A stretch of DNA of 64,000 bases from Artocarpus heterophyllus (GCA_025403435.1 JAJQZP010000440.1:310001-374000); one strand, 5' to 3'; counted from the stretch's first letter, positions 44,568-56,571 are shown. Made by a program: numbers and translations. The notes: generated from the sequence alone by a model not told the origin.

Positions 44568-47210
44568 TCACACCTCTTGGAGAAGTCCAACTGAAGTTGC
44601 GCACAACTTCAGTTTCTCAATCGGAACCATCTTGGTGAACATATCTCTGGATTCTTTTACCACCCACCTTGCCTTATACCATTTGCTGCCATCACTTTTA
44701 TCTTTTACCTGGTATACCCACTTGTTGTGCAAGGCCCGCCCTGTGGTAACTTTGCCAGTTGCCATGTCCGATTGGACATCAAGGAATCCATCTCGTCCCT
44801 TATGGCTAACTCCCACTTGACTGAATCTCTAGCCTCCATGGCTTCATCATAGCTCTCTGGCTTACCTCTATAGGTCAACAAAATATAATGCAGAGTAGGG
44901 AGTATCTCTGCGACGGTCTTATAGTCTGGCTAGACCTCCTGACAAGTGTGGCAGGAGTACTCTGGTTTCCCTCTGGAGCTACATTTTCTTGGTCTTCAAC
45001 CTCTAGATTCTCCACTTTCACTTCAGGAAGATCCTTCAATGGAATCACCTCAGGCTTCTTGTCTTCAGAACCTGAACCCCTGGAGTCAGTGTTGTCTCTG
45101 TCCTTATACAGAACACCTTCATTGAAGATCACATCCTTGCTCCTAATAATCTTCTGACTTTGGTCATCCCAGAGTCGATAACCAAACTCAAGTTCACCAT
45201 AACCAACTAGAAAACACTTCTTTGACTTGACATCTAGTTTACTTCTGCAGCAGAATCAATGTAAACATAGGAAACACAACCAAACACTCTCAAGTAAGAG
45301 AGATCAACCTTTTTATGGCTCCAGACTTCTTCCGGTAGCTTGAACTTCAACGGTGTGGATGGACTTCTGTTGATCAGATGAGTGGCTGTATTAATCGCCT
45401 CAGCCCAAAACATCTTTGGCAGCCTTGCATGCAACCTCATGATTCTGGCACACTTGTTTAAAGTCCTATTCATCCTCTCAGCTACCCCATTCTGTTGTGG
45501 TTTCCCTGGAATGGTCTTCCTCATCTTTATTCTATTCTCAGCACAGTACCGCCTAAAATCTTCATCTAAATACTCTCCCCCATTGTCAGACTGCAAGCAC
45601 TTCACCTTCAAATTTGTCTCGTTCTCCAACATGGCTCTACATCTCTTAAAAGCATTATAGACATCAGATTTGTTTTTCAGAAAGTAAACCCACACCTTCC
45701 TATTTGAGTCATCTATGAACGTCACATATTAATTTACGCCACCAAGGGAAATCACCGGCGCAAGCCCCCACACATCAGTGTGAACTAGCTCTAATTTCCT
45801 GGACTTAGGCTCTCTACCAATCTTTGAGAAACTAACTCTCTTCTGTTTATCAAAGATGCAAGCTTCACACAAACTATGATCAACAGTTTTCAAACCCGAC
45901 AGTTTTCCTTTGCAGTGAAGCACCTTCATACCCTTCTCACTCATGTGACCGAGCCTATAATGCCATAGCTCTGTATTGGCAGCGGAATCAGCTACTGCTA
46001 TCGTATCTATGTAGCTAGAGTTCATATAGAGAGTTCCAGCCTTGCATCCCCGAGCAATAACCATCGCTCCTTTTGTGACTTTCCAACCTCCACAATTGAA
46101 GGTCACTTTATGTCCTTCATCATCCAGTTGCCCCACCGAAATCAAGTTGCGCATTAGTATAGGAACATGTCTCACCTTATGAATCTTCCACACAGACCCA
46201 TTAGGCATTTTTAAACTGACATCTCCAATGCCAACAATATCCAAAAGTTCTTCATCAGCGAGATAAACCTTACCATGATTTTCAGCAACATAATTCTCCA
46301 GGACATGACGGTGTGCAGTGGTGTGGAATGATGCTCCTGAATCTATCACCCACGAATCAAAAGAACTGTCAACTGACAAGATTAAAGCATCTTGTTGCTC
46401 TTCAGTGGCGGCGTTAGCTGCGTCATTAGTCTTGTCTTCGTTCTTCCTTGGAGCCCTGCAGTTCTTTTTCAAGTGGCCAGTCTTCCCACAGTTCCAACAC
46501 TCCATTGTCCTACCGTTCCTTGACTTACTTCTCTCATTCCTCGACTTGCCTCTCCTGCCATTATCCCTGTTGGATTGCCTGTCAAGTTTCCTGCCCCTAT
46601 CATCAACATTAAGGGCCGAGTTCGACGAAGAGGCTTCACCTGAGTCCTTCTTGCGAACTTCTTCTGCCAGAATGGAGTTTCTGACATCAACAAATTTTAG
46701 TTTGGCATTCCTAAGCGAATTTGTAATGGCCACCCTCATGGGTTTCCAACTATTCGATAACAAGGCCAAGAGGATTAGGGCATTGATCTCATCATCGAAT
46801 TTAATCTCTACCGAGACCAATTGGTTCAGGATGGTGTTGAAACTATTCAGATGCTCTACAACCGAGGCACCTTCAGGCATCTTTAAATTAAAAAGCTTCT
46901 TCATGAGATGTACCTTGTTATTGGATGAGGGCTTCTCATACATCTCTGACAGAGCCTTCATCATCCCTGCTGTAGTAGTCTCCTTCGCAACGTTGTGAGC
47001 AACGTTCTTTGACAAGGTCAAACGGATCACACCGAGCACTTATCTATCAAGGGGATTCCACTCCTCATCCTTCATGCCTTCGGGCTTATTACCCAAGGGC
47101 AAGTGCAGTTTCCTGCTGCAGAGATAGTCTTCAACTTTCATCCTCCAATAGGAAAAAACCGAACCATCAAATTTGGTGATGCTGACTGCCATACCTTCTT
47201 CTCCAGTCAT
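44568..47210 (-). pseudogene. TNT1-like gag-pol remnant with RT/RNase H deletion
   Basis: Gag starts at 47210 (ITKFDGSVFSYWRMK). A stop near 47040 replaces an expected Gln codon. Gag then continues with a CCHC zinc knuckle (CWNCGKTGHLKKNC), protease motif WVIDSGASFH, pre-integrase LWHYRLGHMSEKG, and integrase (SDNGGEY, PGKPQQNGVAERMNRT) after another stop at about 45728. Linker sequence follows, then only the first RT residues (WVYQVKDKSDGSKWYKARWV). That stretch is joined near 44655 directly to the last RNase H residues (DMFTKMVPIEKLKLCATSVGL). About 1.5 kb of the usual pol is therefore missing. Confidence 0.9.
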
Positions 47211-47230
47211 CGTTCTTGATCAAAACCTCC

Positions 47231-47242
47231 GCTCTGATACCA
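47231..47242 (-). promoter_or_regulatory. Primer-binding site of the CHX-inserted Copia element
   Basis: Minus-strand TGGTATCAGAGC, two bases inside the 5' LTR border at 47245. Confidence 0.93.
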
Positions 47243-47244
47243 GT

Positions 47245-47918
47245 TGTTGGGGAATTAGGCGACTCCTAATTCCAAGGATCGCAAGAACGAACAATTGCAG
47301 AAAATAAATAGGAGAAAAGAAGAAAGAAGAGACACCAAATTTTATACAGGTTCGCCCAAATTTAAGACTACGTCCTATTTCTGTCGCTTGCAGATTCCAA
47401 TATGATGAAGGAGATTACATATTACAAGAGCAGTTTCTCACACATTCACAAATTGTGCTTACCAAAACTCTCTTCTATCTAGCACCCTGTGAGAATTTTT
47501 CTCTCTCAAGGATGGAGCTCTCAAGAATTTTGCCTCTCACAAAATAATGTCACTCTCAATCTCACACACACACAACCCTAGCCACCTTATGTCTATTTAT
47601 AGCCAAAGGAGGAGAAAAATAGCAACTAATGAGAAACCCTAGTAGTTTCCCGTTTTTAGGACCTTTGAGTTTGACTCTGACTCAAAAAATATCGCGCATC
47701 ACAGCGTGTCAGCACCGCGGCGCTCGAAACGGGCGCTGCGGCGCCCCCTGCAGTGCCTAGGAGCTCTCCACTTGGCGCCTAGGCGCCCTCGTCCCAGCGC
47801 CGCGACGCTCTTCTGCCAGAGTTGCGGCGCTTGCTCCCTGCCTTCGAGGACACGTTTCTCCCTTTTTTTCTTCCTTTGTGCGGGGGTGTCGACTTGATTT
47901 GGCTCCACATTTGCAACA
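47245..47918 (-). repeat. 5' LTR (674 bp) of the CHX-inserted Copia element
   Basis: Plus-strand ends are TGTTGGGG and TTGCAACA. Scattered substitutions and one block deletion separate it from the 3' LTR, so the insertion is older than the one at 32503. Confidence 0.92.
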
Positions 47919-49440
47919 CTCTGTCCTCTTGACCAACGTGGATCCTATTGGCAAGCCGTCGGGAAGGACAATGCCAAACCAGAGTGGGCCGGTTCCAATG
48001 GTTAGACCGAACAAATCGGTGACAAAGCCCCTGGCGAGGGCCTCGACGAGGAAAGCTACGATGATTGGTTCATTGATGCGACGGCGCTTTCGGACAACAA
48101 AGAATGAGATGATAAGCTTTCGGATGATGATGAGGAAGATAAAGACGAAGATGCCAGAGGCAATCATATAAAGCCTCTGTTGTTGGAATAGGCTTTCTTG
48201 TCCTGTTTACCATATTCGAAGGTAAAGACGCCTATGATTCCCATAGCGTCAGAGATGATGGAGATGGAGAGGGCCATACGGCCAACCTCAGAGCTAAGGA
48301 GGTTGAGCTCCTTAAGGACATCGTAGAGGATGGGGAAGTAGGTCAAGGAGACAGTAGAGGCAATGAGACTAAGGGAAGAGAATGTGGCGAGGTTGGCATC
48401 CATGGAGTGTCGGAGGAAAAAGCCAACGACGAAGAGGATGAGCATAGGTACGAAAACACTGATGAGGATGATACAGATGTGCCTCTTGTCGGACTTGGTG
48501 ACGAGGGTCATGTCCATCTTGACACCAGAAACGAAGAGGTAGTACATAAAACCAAGGAAGGCCTATGTTCTTCATCATGAAGTCGGAGTTCTCAGGGAAC
48601 ATGAACGCCTTGAACTTCTTGCTCCGACTTAACAAGCTAGGTCCCACTACTATGCCTCCCTGTATACATATATAAATATATATATACTCACACACAAATG
48701 CATAAGACTTATTTTGAACGGAATAGGGTAGACAAACTTGGTGCTGTTTGATTATAATAGTGTAAGAAAAGAAAGATAATAATTAAGGACATGGCATAAA
48801 CTTGCTGAAAAGAAATTAGGATTTAGCAAGGTTACAATATTAATATTCAGATATACCATGACATTCTGAATTGTCCTAACATCAATGAAGATTAGAAATT
48901 CCAAATATCAGATAATCAGATTTTAATTTCTAATCAAGCATACAATAATTAAACGACCAATTAAATAGAGGGAAAAGAAAACAAATCAAAGATCATATTT
49001 CACATTGGATGGCTTGCATGATGCATCACTTATATGCAATAAATTATATATTACCACAATTCACATGTGGTGTACATATGTATTATTATTAATAATTAAT
49101 TAATTAAGGAGACTACTCACAATGATATCGGAGACAATATTTGGCTGTCTAGAGGCTTAAGAAGGAAGCGAATTAAGCGAGTGACGATGATGACAGAACT
49201 GATCTCTAACAATACCAAAGAAAAAGATAACTTTGAAGGGTTATCTCCATGGAAAACACCGAAAGAATGATCGTGATGAATCGTTAATTGGCAGACGAAC
49301 GCTCCCGGCACGTAGCTCTTGAATCTCGCAGCCGCACCGTTATCGGTTTTTCCGGCAACAGAAATGCCGCCTCCCAATATACCGGCACCTACCCACGAGT
49401 TGTACTGCAGCCCATTGTACGCTGGGAATTCCCTTACCAT

Positions 49441-51306
49441 GTTGTTATGCTAAACCAAGTTAATTTTTCTTTTTTTATTTATGATTTTGTTTTTTCGGTT
49501 GAGTTTGTTTTCTTTGGTTTGAAGGCTATGCAATAAAGGCCATTAAGTCAACTAACTAAGGCCCCTGCTGTGTCTAGGCCCTTTATTATTAGGATATTAG
49601 TTTGTTTCTCAAGATCGATTTTTAATATTTATTCTTTTTTTTTCTAACAATTGACTATATACGTATTTTGAAACCTCTCTTATGGCTGGCACATTTATTG
49701 GTATTTTATTTCAACCATTTTTATCCTTTTTCAACTAACTGTGCAGCTGAAAAAAAAAAAACAAAAGAAAAAAATCACATAATTTTACTATAGCTAATGA
49801 GCAAATGCACTTAATATCTATTCTTATAACTGATTAGTTCTTAATCATGCTCTCTCCGAAAAATGTTCTTACGAGGAATGGAAAAAAATCGAGGATAGTA
49901 TCTCAAAAATTTTGTTATTTGTTCTTGATTTCGTTTTATTATTTGCTCTATTGAATATTTTATTATCCTATTGTGTTAAATAGTTGTCATTCTGAAAAAG
50001 GATTGCTATCATGTTTGGGTTTTTGTTGCATTTTTGTTAAGAATTCCTATCCAAATCAACAAAAAAAAAACCTACCACAAATGTAGGGGAAAGCATTGGT
50101 TTGCTAAGAGTATGTTCAACAAAGAACCTTGTGAGACGTGGATTAGAACATTTAGTCTAACATTTTTATTTCTCAATAATGTATCATGTGTGTGTGTGTG
50201 TGTGTGTGTTTTTAACTAGTACTAGCTATAGGTATGAACATATTATTAATACTAGTTATAAACAAACTTTTAAAATTTTATAATAACAAAAAAAAAAAAT
50301 CTTATGTGTGTAAAAAAGGAATGTTGGTTGCATTACAAAATTTTGACTTAAAAATGCTACAAATTATTAGGGTGTTCACGGAATCCGTCCATCTATTCAA
50401 TCCAATTCGAGCTACTAGATTGGATTAGATTATAAAAAAATATGGATTAGTTTTAGATTGGGATTTTCTCAATTTGATATGTATAAATTGGATAACAGCT
50501 TCAATATCTCCCAATCGGTCTAATATGTGAATCCAAGCTATATACATATTGTATAAATTACATAGACATATACATACATATAATATATGTGTATATATAG
50601 ATAAAATTCTAATAAATACATAAATTTACTGTGTCTAAAGATACACCCTAAAAAAAAAAAAAAAAAGAATCTTAGTTTAATTACAAAGACCAACGTTATT
50701 TACATATAACATTTACTCATATTTGAAGTTTATTTAAGTTAACTTAGTTGTAATATTTTGTAATGATACAATTTGATTTATTATCAAAGATTTGTATTTG
50801 ATTGGGTTGTGATATGTGAAGTTTTGTTAAATTATGTTATGTCATATTATGTTAATTTCAATTTCTAGTTTTGTTTTAATAAATTTAAATGCTTAATCCA
50901 TGAATTAGCAAAAGTCAATCCACAAAATTTGTGGTTTTTGAATTAGTATAGAATTAGGGGTGTTCATGGATTGGTTTTGGATTAAGATTTTTCCAACTCC
51001 ATATATACAAATTTGATTACGAATTGATCCCTAATCTATATCATCCGATCTATGACACCCCTACTATCCAATTACAAGAAATAATGCTAAGATATACAAG
51101 CAGAAAGAGAAGATACAACTGATAGCTAAGCGTCCACTAAAAAAATGTCATCCTCAAAACCATAATAAGTTCATGCTCTTCCCTCTAGATTGCACTATAA
51201 TACAACAAAACAAGCATAATAGAACAAATGGGAAACATAGAAAAAACAATGTCGAGGGATAATATTCTTTGGAATTGCATTGAGATGATGAATTTAAAAA
51301 CATGGC
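49441..51306. other. Intergenic, simple repeats and a possible MITE
   Basis: No gene is seen. It includes a GT microsatellite at about 50187-50209 and A-runs at 49750, 50060, 50290 and 50653. The MITE-like block at 50369-51064 is listed separately. Confidence 0.55.
50369..51064. mobile_element. Possible MITE with TAGGGGTGTTCA ends
   Basis: Left TAGGGTGTTCACGGA and right TATGACACCCCTA are near-inverted. An additional inner copy TAGGGGTGTTCATGGAT starts near 50956. The block between is rich in TGGATT/AATCCA. Target duplication was not found. Confidence 0.35.
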
Positions 51307-51708
51307 CTATGCATCAAAAATTTTAGCTCCAAATTGCAACCGTAACCAAATGTGGCGTCGCTCTCCTGGGACAACAAGACAAGCTCGCACATTCTTGTCC
51401 TTATGTGTGAGATCTCTATGCACTTTCATTTGAGACTTCAAACTCAGACCATTAACTTTTTGAAGCTCTTGAACTAGTAATTGCTCCATCTCAATGTCCC
51501 GTCCCCTTGGCTTACCAATTGTTGTCGTTGTTGTAGCCACATTGTTTATGGCCTTCAGTTTTTCAACAACGACATTATCATCCCCTGGTAGAGGTAGCAG
51601 CAGTGTTTTCCCTTCTTTGATATTGCTATCAACGAATTCTTTTTTGGCTTCGGCAAATAAAACTCTGCTGTTCTTAATGTCAATGAAAAGCTTACTCTCA
51701 ATGGTTAT
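51307..51708 (-). pseudogene. DUF674-like fragment
   Basis: On the minus strand an open stretch of about 134 codons starts after two stops, without an ATG. It begins FIDIKNSRVLFAEAKKEFVD, which resembles the start of plant DUF674 proteins (LLIDxKxxRVLFAEAGKDFVD). It continues with GKTLLLPLPGDDNVVVEKLK and a polar tail ending RRHIWLRLQFGAKIFDA. Length is far below the roughly 450-500 aa of the family and the middle is not recognised, so it is a truncated copy or an exon of a diverged gene. Function of DUF674 is unknown. Confidence 0.4.
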
Positions 51709-53602
51709 CTATTAGAATTGGTTAAGGAAAATTCTATTCATATTCCAAATATTCCTAAAGCCACCCCAAACTAAAAAACATCATATTTTAAAGTTTGAAA
51801 TTATGTTTTTTAATATTAAAATCTACTATATTTCTAAAATCACTAACAACTCTAAATCCCTTATCACAATTTTAATAACGTAGTTTTTTCTTCTTCTTTT
51901 TTCCCTAACCGGCAAAGATTCATACCCCAGATTAAAGACCCAAAAATCACGTTTGTACCTTTTTTTAAAAAAAAAAAATTGAAGATACGTCCAAGTTCAA
52001 ACCTGCATTTCAAAGAAAAAAAACAAAATATAAAAAAAATTCCTCGTGATAAGCTTTTCATCATATTGTTCAAGCTGTTCAACAGTTTTTTTTTCGTTAA
52101 CTGCAATTTTTTTTCTTATGCAGAGACAAAAAGGGTCATAAAATCACATAAATAGCCAAGAGATATTTGTCCTTAATCATTTTCATCTTCCTGATTTCCT
52201 ATAATTTTCAAACTGGTAAAACTTCATTTTATGTCGTCTTTATGAATTATGATCCTTACATTTATATTGATGATCTCCAGGCTCAGTTTTAGTTTCCTTG
52301 TATTATATTCAGCGTGTTTTTTTATGCCAACAATTTCACCTTTTTGATCCTTGATTTAGGTATTTTTTTTCTCGAATTTCCTTTTGATTACCATCATTAA
52401 TTTATCTTCTAATGCCATTATTTTTTATTCCATGCATTGGTCTCATCACGCAGGAATCCATATATTCATCTCGGGTGTGAACTTTAACGGGTAAAAAGAT
52501 GAAAAAATAAATTAGTCACTAAAATTATGGGAAAGGATTTGGTTTTGTTGAGGGTGTACTATAGGGTATTTTAAGAATATAGAATATTAAAAATATAATT
52601 TTAAATTTTAAATATAATATTTTTTTAGTTTGAGGAATATATGTGGTGTAAATAAAATTACTCATTGGCTAATTAGCTAGTTTTACCTTTATATTCTACA
52701 TACATGTCTTATCTACCACAAATGTTGGTTTTTACTAGACCTAATCAACCTTTGGAAATATAGTACGATAGGGGTCCAAGTTAACCGAACGAAAGATCCC
52801 TAAAATCAAGCTATTATTCTGTGTTTGAATTTCAAATATAGCAGGAAACTGGGTCCAACTTAACCGAATGAAAGATCGCTACAACAAACTAAATATATTT
52901 TGTGTTTTTTTTTTTGTTTTTTTAAGGGATTTTTGAGGAAATTATTATGTGTTTAAATCTCAAAGTTTCTTTTTTTTTTTTAAGTTGAAAAATAAAAAAG
53001 TTATCAAATTCTGTGACAAATTCTTGGCAATTAACGTTAAGAATTTAGTAATTTCTCAGAGTTATCCACAACATAAACAAAAGGAAAAAATTAAGACAAA
53101 CTATACTGGTTTAGATGATTGCCTGGTCTTCATCTTGGATAATCACATTACGCCTCTTTTAATCACTAATAAATTATGTACTTTAGAAGTCATGAAGAAA
53201 ATTATTCACAAAAAATGAAGAGTTATTTATTTATTTTTATTTATTTTAACGTCAATGCAATTGCTTGACTTGAAATTTTCCTTACAACATATATATATAT
53301 ATATATATATACACACAAGTACGTAAGAATTAGACGCATTGGACCATTATTTTAATTTAGAAATATGCATAAGCATATATAATTCTTTTCCTTGCATTTT
53401 ATGCAGGAACAATTGTCAAAGTCAACAACGACATTTTCCCCAAAGATGGGACATGTTTCATTTTGCCACTGTGCGTTAGTGGTTGACTTCAGACTTGGAA
53501 AAATTCGGGCATTTTTTCTAACTCTTGCATTGCTACTATAACTGGAAAGTGCAGGAACGTCACATTGCGCACTTGCAAACTCTAATCCCGATTTGGACCA
53601 TC
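51709..53602. other. Intergenic, no gene recognised
   Basis: AT-rich with T and A runs and an AT microsatellite at about 53290-53311. A frame at 52949-53218 is open but matches nothing I know. Confidence 0.5.
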
Positions 53603-54509
53603 ATGGGCTTATCCATTAGTCGAATAATAATTTTGTTCCTTGTATTTCTGGCACAACATCTTACTGGCAGAGCTACATTCAGTCGAGGATAAGCGGCCAC
53701 CCGCCCTATCTCAATTTTTTTCTTTTATATTTACATATAAAATTTGATGAAAATTGTAATTCACCTTTTAAAGTTATTTAATTCTATGTTTGTCGCATCT
53801 CATAATATTTTCTTACTTTTTTCTTGAACTTAGTAGTAACACTTCTGCTCCCTCGGACTTATTTTTGTGGCTCCGTGCCTAACTGTCATATTTGCTTTCT
53901 CAATGAACACAGAGGCATACTTTGCATTGAAAGTGAAAAGCAGGCGCTCTTGAGTTTGAAGCAAGATCTTGTGGATCCCTCAAATAGGCTCTCATCTTGG
54001 ATTGCCGGAGAAGTCGACTGCTGCAAATGGGCGGGAATTATTTGCAACAACATAACTGGAAACGTCAAAGAGCTTCTCCTTAAGAGCACTGACTCTACTT
54101 ATGCTGCATTTAAAGGCAATATCAATCCATACGAGTCACTTAGACCTTAGCCACAACGATTTTGGTGGGTCTCAAGTTCCCAGTTTCATTGGCACTTTGG
54201 TGAGTTTAAGATATCTTAGCCTCACAAATGCAAGATTTGGAGGGAAGATTCCCCACCAACTTTGAAATCTCCCAAGGTTGCACTTAGCATTAGTGCGCCT
54301 GGATTATACACAGAGAACTTTCACTGGCTTACCGGTCTTTCTTCATTAAAATATCTAAATACGAGCTCTGTGAATCTTAGTAAAGCATTCGATTGGTTAC
54401 TGTCCATAAACACACTCCCTTCTTTGTTAGAATTAGGATTCTCCTCTTGTGAACTTAGTCATATTCATCATTTTCATTTTCTTCATGACTTCTAAAGTAC
54501 ATAATTTTC

Positions 54510-54640
54510 ATGATTATAAGACATGTCGAGGATCTTAAGAGATGTAAGATTGACATGTCGAGGATCTTAAGAGATGTAAGAGTCATATTCATCATGTCAA
54601 TCTTACATCTCTTAAGATCCTCGACATGTCTTATAATCAT
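54510..54640. repeat. Perfect 48-bp inverted repeat with an internal direct duplication
   Basis: Arm 54510-54557 is the exact reverse complement of 54593-54640. Between them, the left arm's gacatgtcgaggatcttaag block is repeated once directly (54520 and 54552). RNA across it would form a long hairpin. It lies inside the LRR pseudogene and breaks its frame. Confidence 0.95.
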
Positions 54641-55074
54641 TTTCATTCTTCCTCTCTTGATTGATTGTTTAGTGTGCATAATCTTATCTTTATTGACCCA
54701 TTGGACAACGATCTTGGTCACAATGGTTCAATTCCTTGTGGTCTCCGAAACATGACCCTTCTTCAACATCTTGATTTGTCTTCCAGTGATTTTGATTCTC
54801 CTATCCCTAATTGCCTTTATGGTTTTTCAGGTCTTCAACACCTTGTCCTTCGCTCAGATGAATTGCATGGAGTTATATCAAGTGCCATTGGAAATCTAAC
54901 TTCTATTGTTAGCCTTGACCTCTCATATAATAATTTGGGAGGGAAATTAACACCAGCCCTGGGAAATCTTTGCAATTTGGAATCAATTTTATTGGAAGGA
55001 AACAAACATAACGGAACCATCTCAAATGCCTTTGAAAGTTTGTTAGCTTGCAATCCCAACAGACTAAAGTCAAT

Positions 55075-55103
55075 GTTTTTTTTTTTTTTTTTTTGGGGGG
55101 GGG
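55075..55103. repeat. T-run followed by G-run
   Basis: About 20 T then nine G inside an LRR repeat. It disrupts the coding frame (expected ...NNSFTGQI after it). Confidence 0.9.
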
Positions 55104-56161
55104 AATAATTCTTTTACTGGTCAAATCACAGAAATTGGAGAGTTCAAAGATCTAGCAGTTATAAATATTTGGGGCTAATTTGCTTTCTGGTCCCATTCCT
55201 ACGTCACTTCGGAAATTATCAGCATTGGAGATTTTAATTATTGCTCTAAACACATTAAATGGATCTCTTCCAGAGGGGCTTGGTTCTCTCTCAAATTTAC
55301 AACAACTTTATATCAACAATAATCTTTTCGAAGGTGTTGTGTCTGAAGTTCATTTCTCCAATCTCCCAAATTTGTGTGTCTTAGAAGCTTCTCAAAATTC
55401 ACTGATTCTGAGAGCAACTCCAGATTGGATTCCCCCTTTTCATTTTGCAATATTACAGTTAAGTTCTTGGAACTTAGGTGCTCAAGTTCCAATGTGGCTT
55501 AAATCACAAAGAGATTTTATTGAAATAGATCTCTCAAATGCTGGAATTTCAGATGTCATTCCCAGTTGGTTTCGGAACTTATCTACTAGCTTCTAATACA
55601 TGAATCTATCTCACAATCGATTACATGTCGAAGTTCCTGATATGCATCTTGTTAATGATTACTCTGTGATATACTTGGGTTCCAACAAGTTTGAAGGCCT
55701 ATTACCCCGTATCCCTTTGCATGTCTACGAGCTCGATCTTTCCAATAATTCCTTTATCTGGTGACATTTCTCACTCCTTATGTCATCCAATGGGGTTAGC
55801 ATAACAGACTGCATATTTTTCATCTCAGAGAAAATGTTTTATCAGGAAACAGTCCTGACTGTTGGATGTATTGGCCGTTATTAAAGGTGATAAATTTGAG
55901 TGATAACAAACTTAACGAAGAAATTCCAAGTTCCATGGAATTATTGCAGAGCTTGGAGTCATTGCATTTGCGCAACAATAGCCTCTCTTGGAGAAATATC
56001 TCCATCTCTTTATAATTGTACAATGTTAACTATCATCGACCTTGGTCTAAATAAGTTTGTGGGGAACAAACCAACATGGGTTGGAATTGTTCTTTCAAAT
56101 CTGATAATACTCGGCCTTTATTCAAACAAGTTTAGTGGACAGATTCCATTCAAATTTTGGA

Positions 56162-56559
56162 TGTTGTGTAATGCAAATTGCAACATTCATAACAATTTTA
56201 ACTCATAAAAGCAGAAGCAAGTGAATCATACAGTACCTCCGGCCATTGATTTTCTGTTTTGCAAATTTGCCCAAATTTCTCACTGTTGTTTTGGAGTTTC
56301 TGAGCACTCTCAATTCTCCTTTGATGGTGTAATGTGTCTGAAAATTGTGTGCTGAAGAACCAAACATGAGACTCAATTTAAACTAACCATGGCCCATCAC
56401 ACTGTTACTTGCAGTCAAAGGGCAGTTTTTTTTTTTTTTTTTTTTTTTGGTTCTGAAAACTACTCCTCAATAGCAGTTGATGTGGTTATGTTCAAATTTT
56501 AAACATCCCATATCGGCCACCGGTTTGTTAGAATATGGGACGTTACCCAAGTTCTAACA
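56162..56559 (-). repeat. 3' LTR of the minus-strand Copia element
   Basis: On the minus strand it starts TGTTAGAACTTGG just after AAGTGGGAGA and ends ..ACACAACA. The end at 56162 is chosen because TGTT...AACA ends pair and LRR coding resumes there. It contains a T/A run at 56429-56449. Its U3 differs from the LTR of the related element, while CAATGGCCGGAGGTAC near the end is shared in part. Confidence 0.7.
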
Positions 56560-56571
56560 TTCTCCCACTTG
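56560..56571 (-). promoter_or_regulatory. Polypurine tract of the minus-strand Copia element
   Basis: Minus-strand CCAAGTGGGAGA directly precedes the 3' LTR, the same tract as at 10325-10337. Confidence 0.75.

Larger units (their letters stand above)
43792..47918 (-). mobile_element. Tork/TNT1-like Copia element, internally deleted, in CHX exon 2
   Basis: A 4127-bp minus-strand element with LTRs at 43792-44509 and 47245-47918, flanked by CTCTG on both sides (43787-43791, 47919-47923). Host CHX coding sequence resumes in the same frame across the duplicated target. Primer site, gag, protease and integrase are present. RT and RNase H are almost entirely missing through an internal deletion, so it could move only with help. 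Confidence 0.94.
42200..49440 (-). pseudogene. CHX-type cation/H+ antiporter gene, disrupted
   Basis: CHX proteins are endomembrane or plasma-membrane monovalent cation/proton exchangers with about 12 helices and a long C-terminal tail. On the minus strand, exon 1 (49440-49121) gives MVREFPAYNGLQ, a CHX-like start. Exon 2 starts at 48659 (GGIVVGPSLLSRSKKFK) and runs through transmembrane segments to 43523 (WRNSLAISLTLSIRVEMEILL). Exon 3 (43384-42200) carries the tail (RTIQHTPPGTDLGILLPIHNQ, NAPCSVGIFIEKGYASIRNS, STOP). Single-base frame breaks are visible near 49140, 48565 and 48170. A 4.1-kb Copia element sits inside exon 2 (43792-47918). Splice sites remain recognisable, so decay is moderate. 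The protein cannot be made whole. Confidence 0.88.
53603..56161 (+). pseudogene. LRR receptor-like protein (EIX-receptor type) pseudogene, truncated by a Copia insertion
   Basis: LRR receptor-like proteins are plasma-membrane receptors of immunity or development. ATG 53603 opens a signal-peptide-like stretch (MGLSISRIIILFLVFLAQ) that ends in a stop. From about 53910 comes the LRR N-cap (CIESEKQALLSLKQDLVDPSNRLSSW, DCCKWAGIICNN). LRRs follow in several frames: LDLSSSDFDSPIPNCLYG, LVSLRYLSL, IVSLDLSYNNLGGKL, NTLNGSLPEGLGSLSNLQQL and NKFSGQIPF. Frame breaks occur near 54150, 54265, 54500, 55075 (a T16G9-type run), 55160, 55595 and 55760. A hairpin insertion lies at 54510-54640. The gene is cut at 56161 by the minus-strand Copia element, so transmembrane and tail parts are missing. 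Confidence 0.85.

Noticed and set aside
46318..46998. 226-codon frame on the plus strand
   Set aside because: Antisense shadow of the TNT1-like gag frame with its CCHC knuckle.
52949..53218. 89-codon frame (ends TNKLCTLEVMKKIIHKK)
   Set aside because: No recognised family, the start lies in a T-run, and there is no promoter or splice support.
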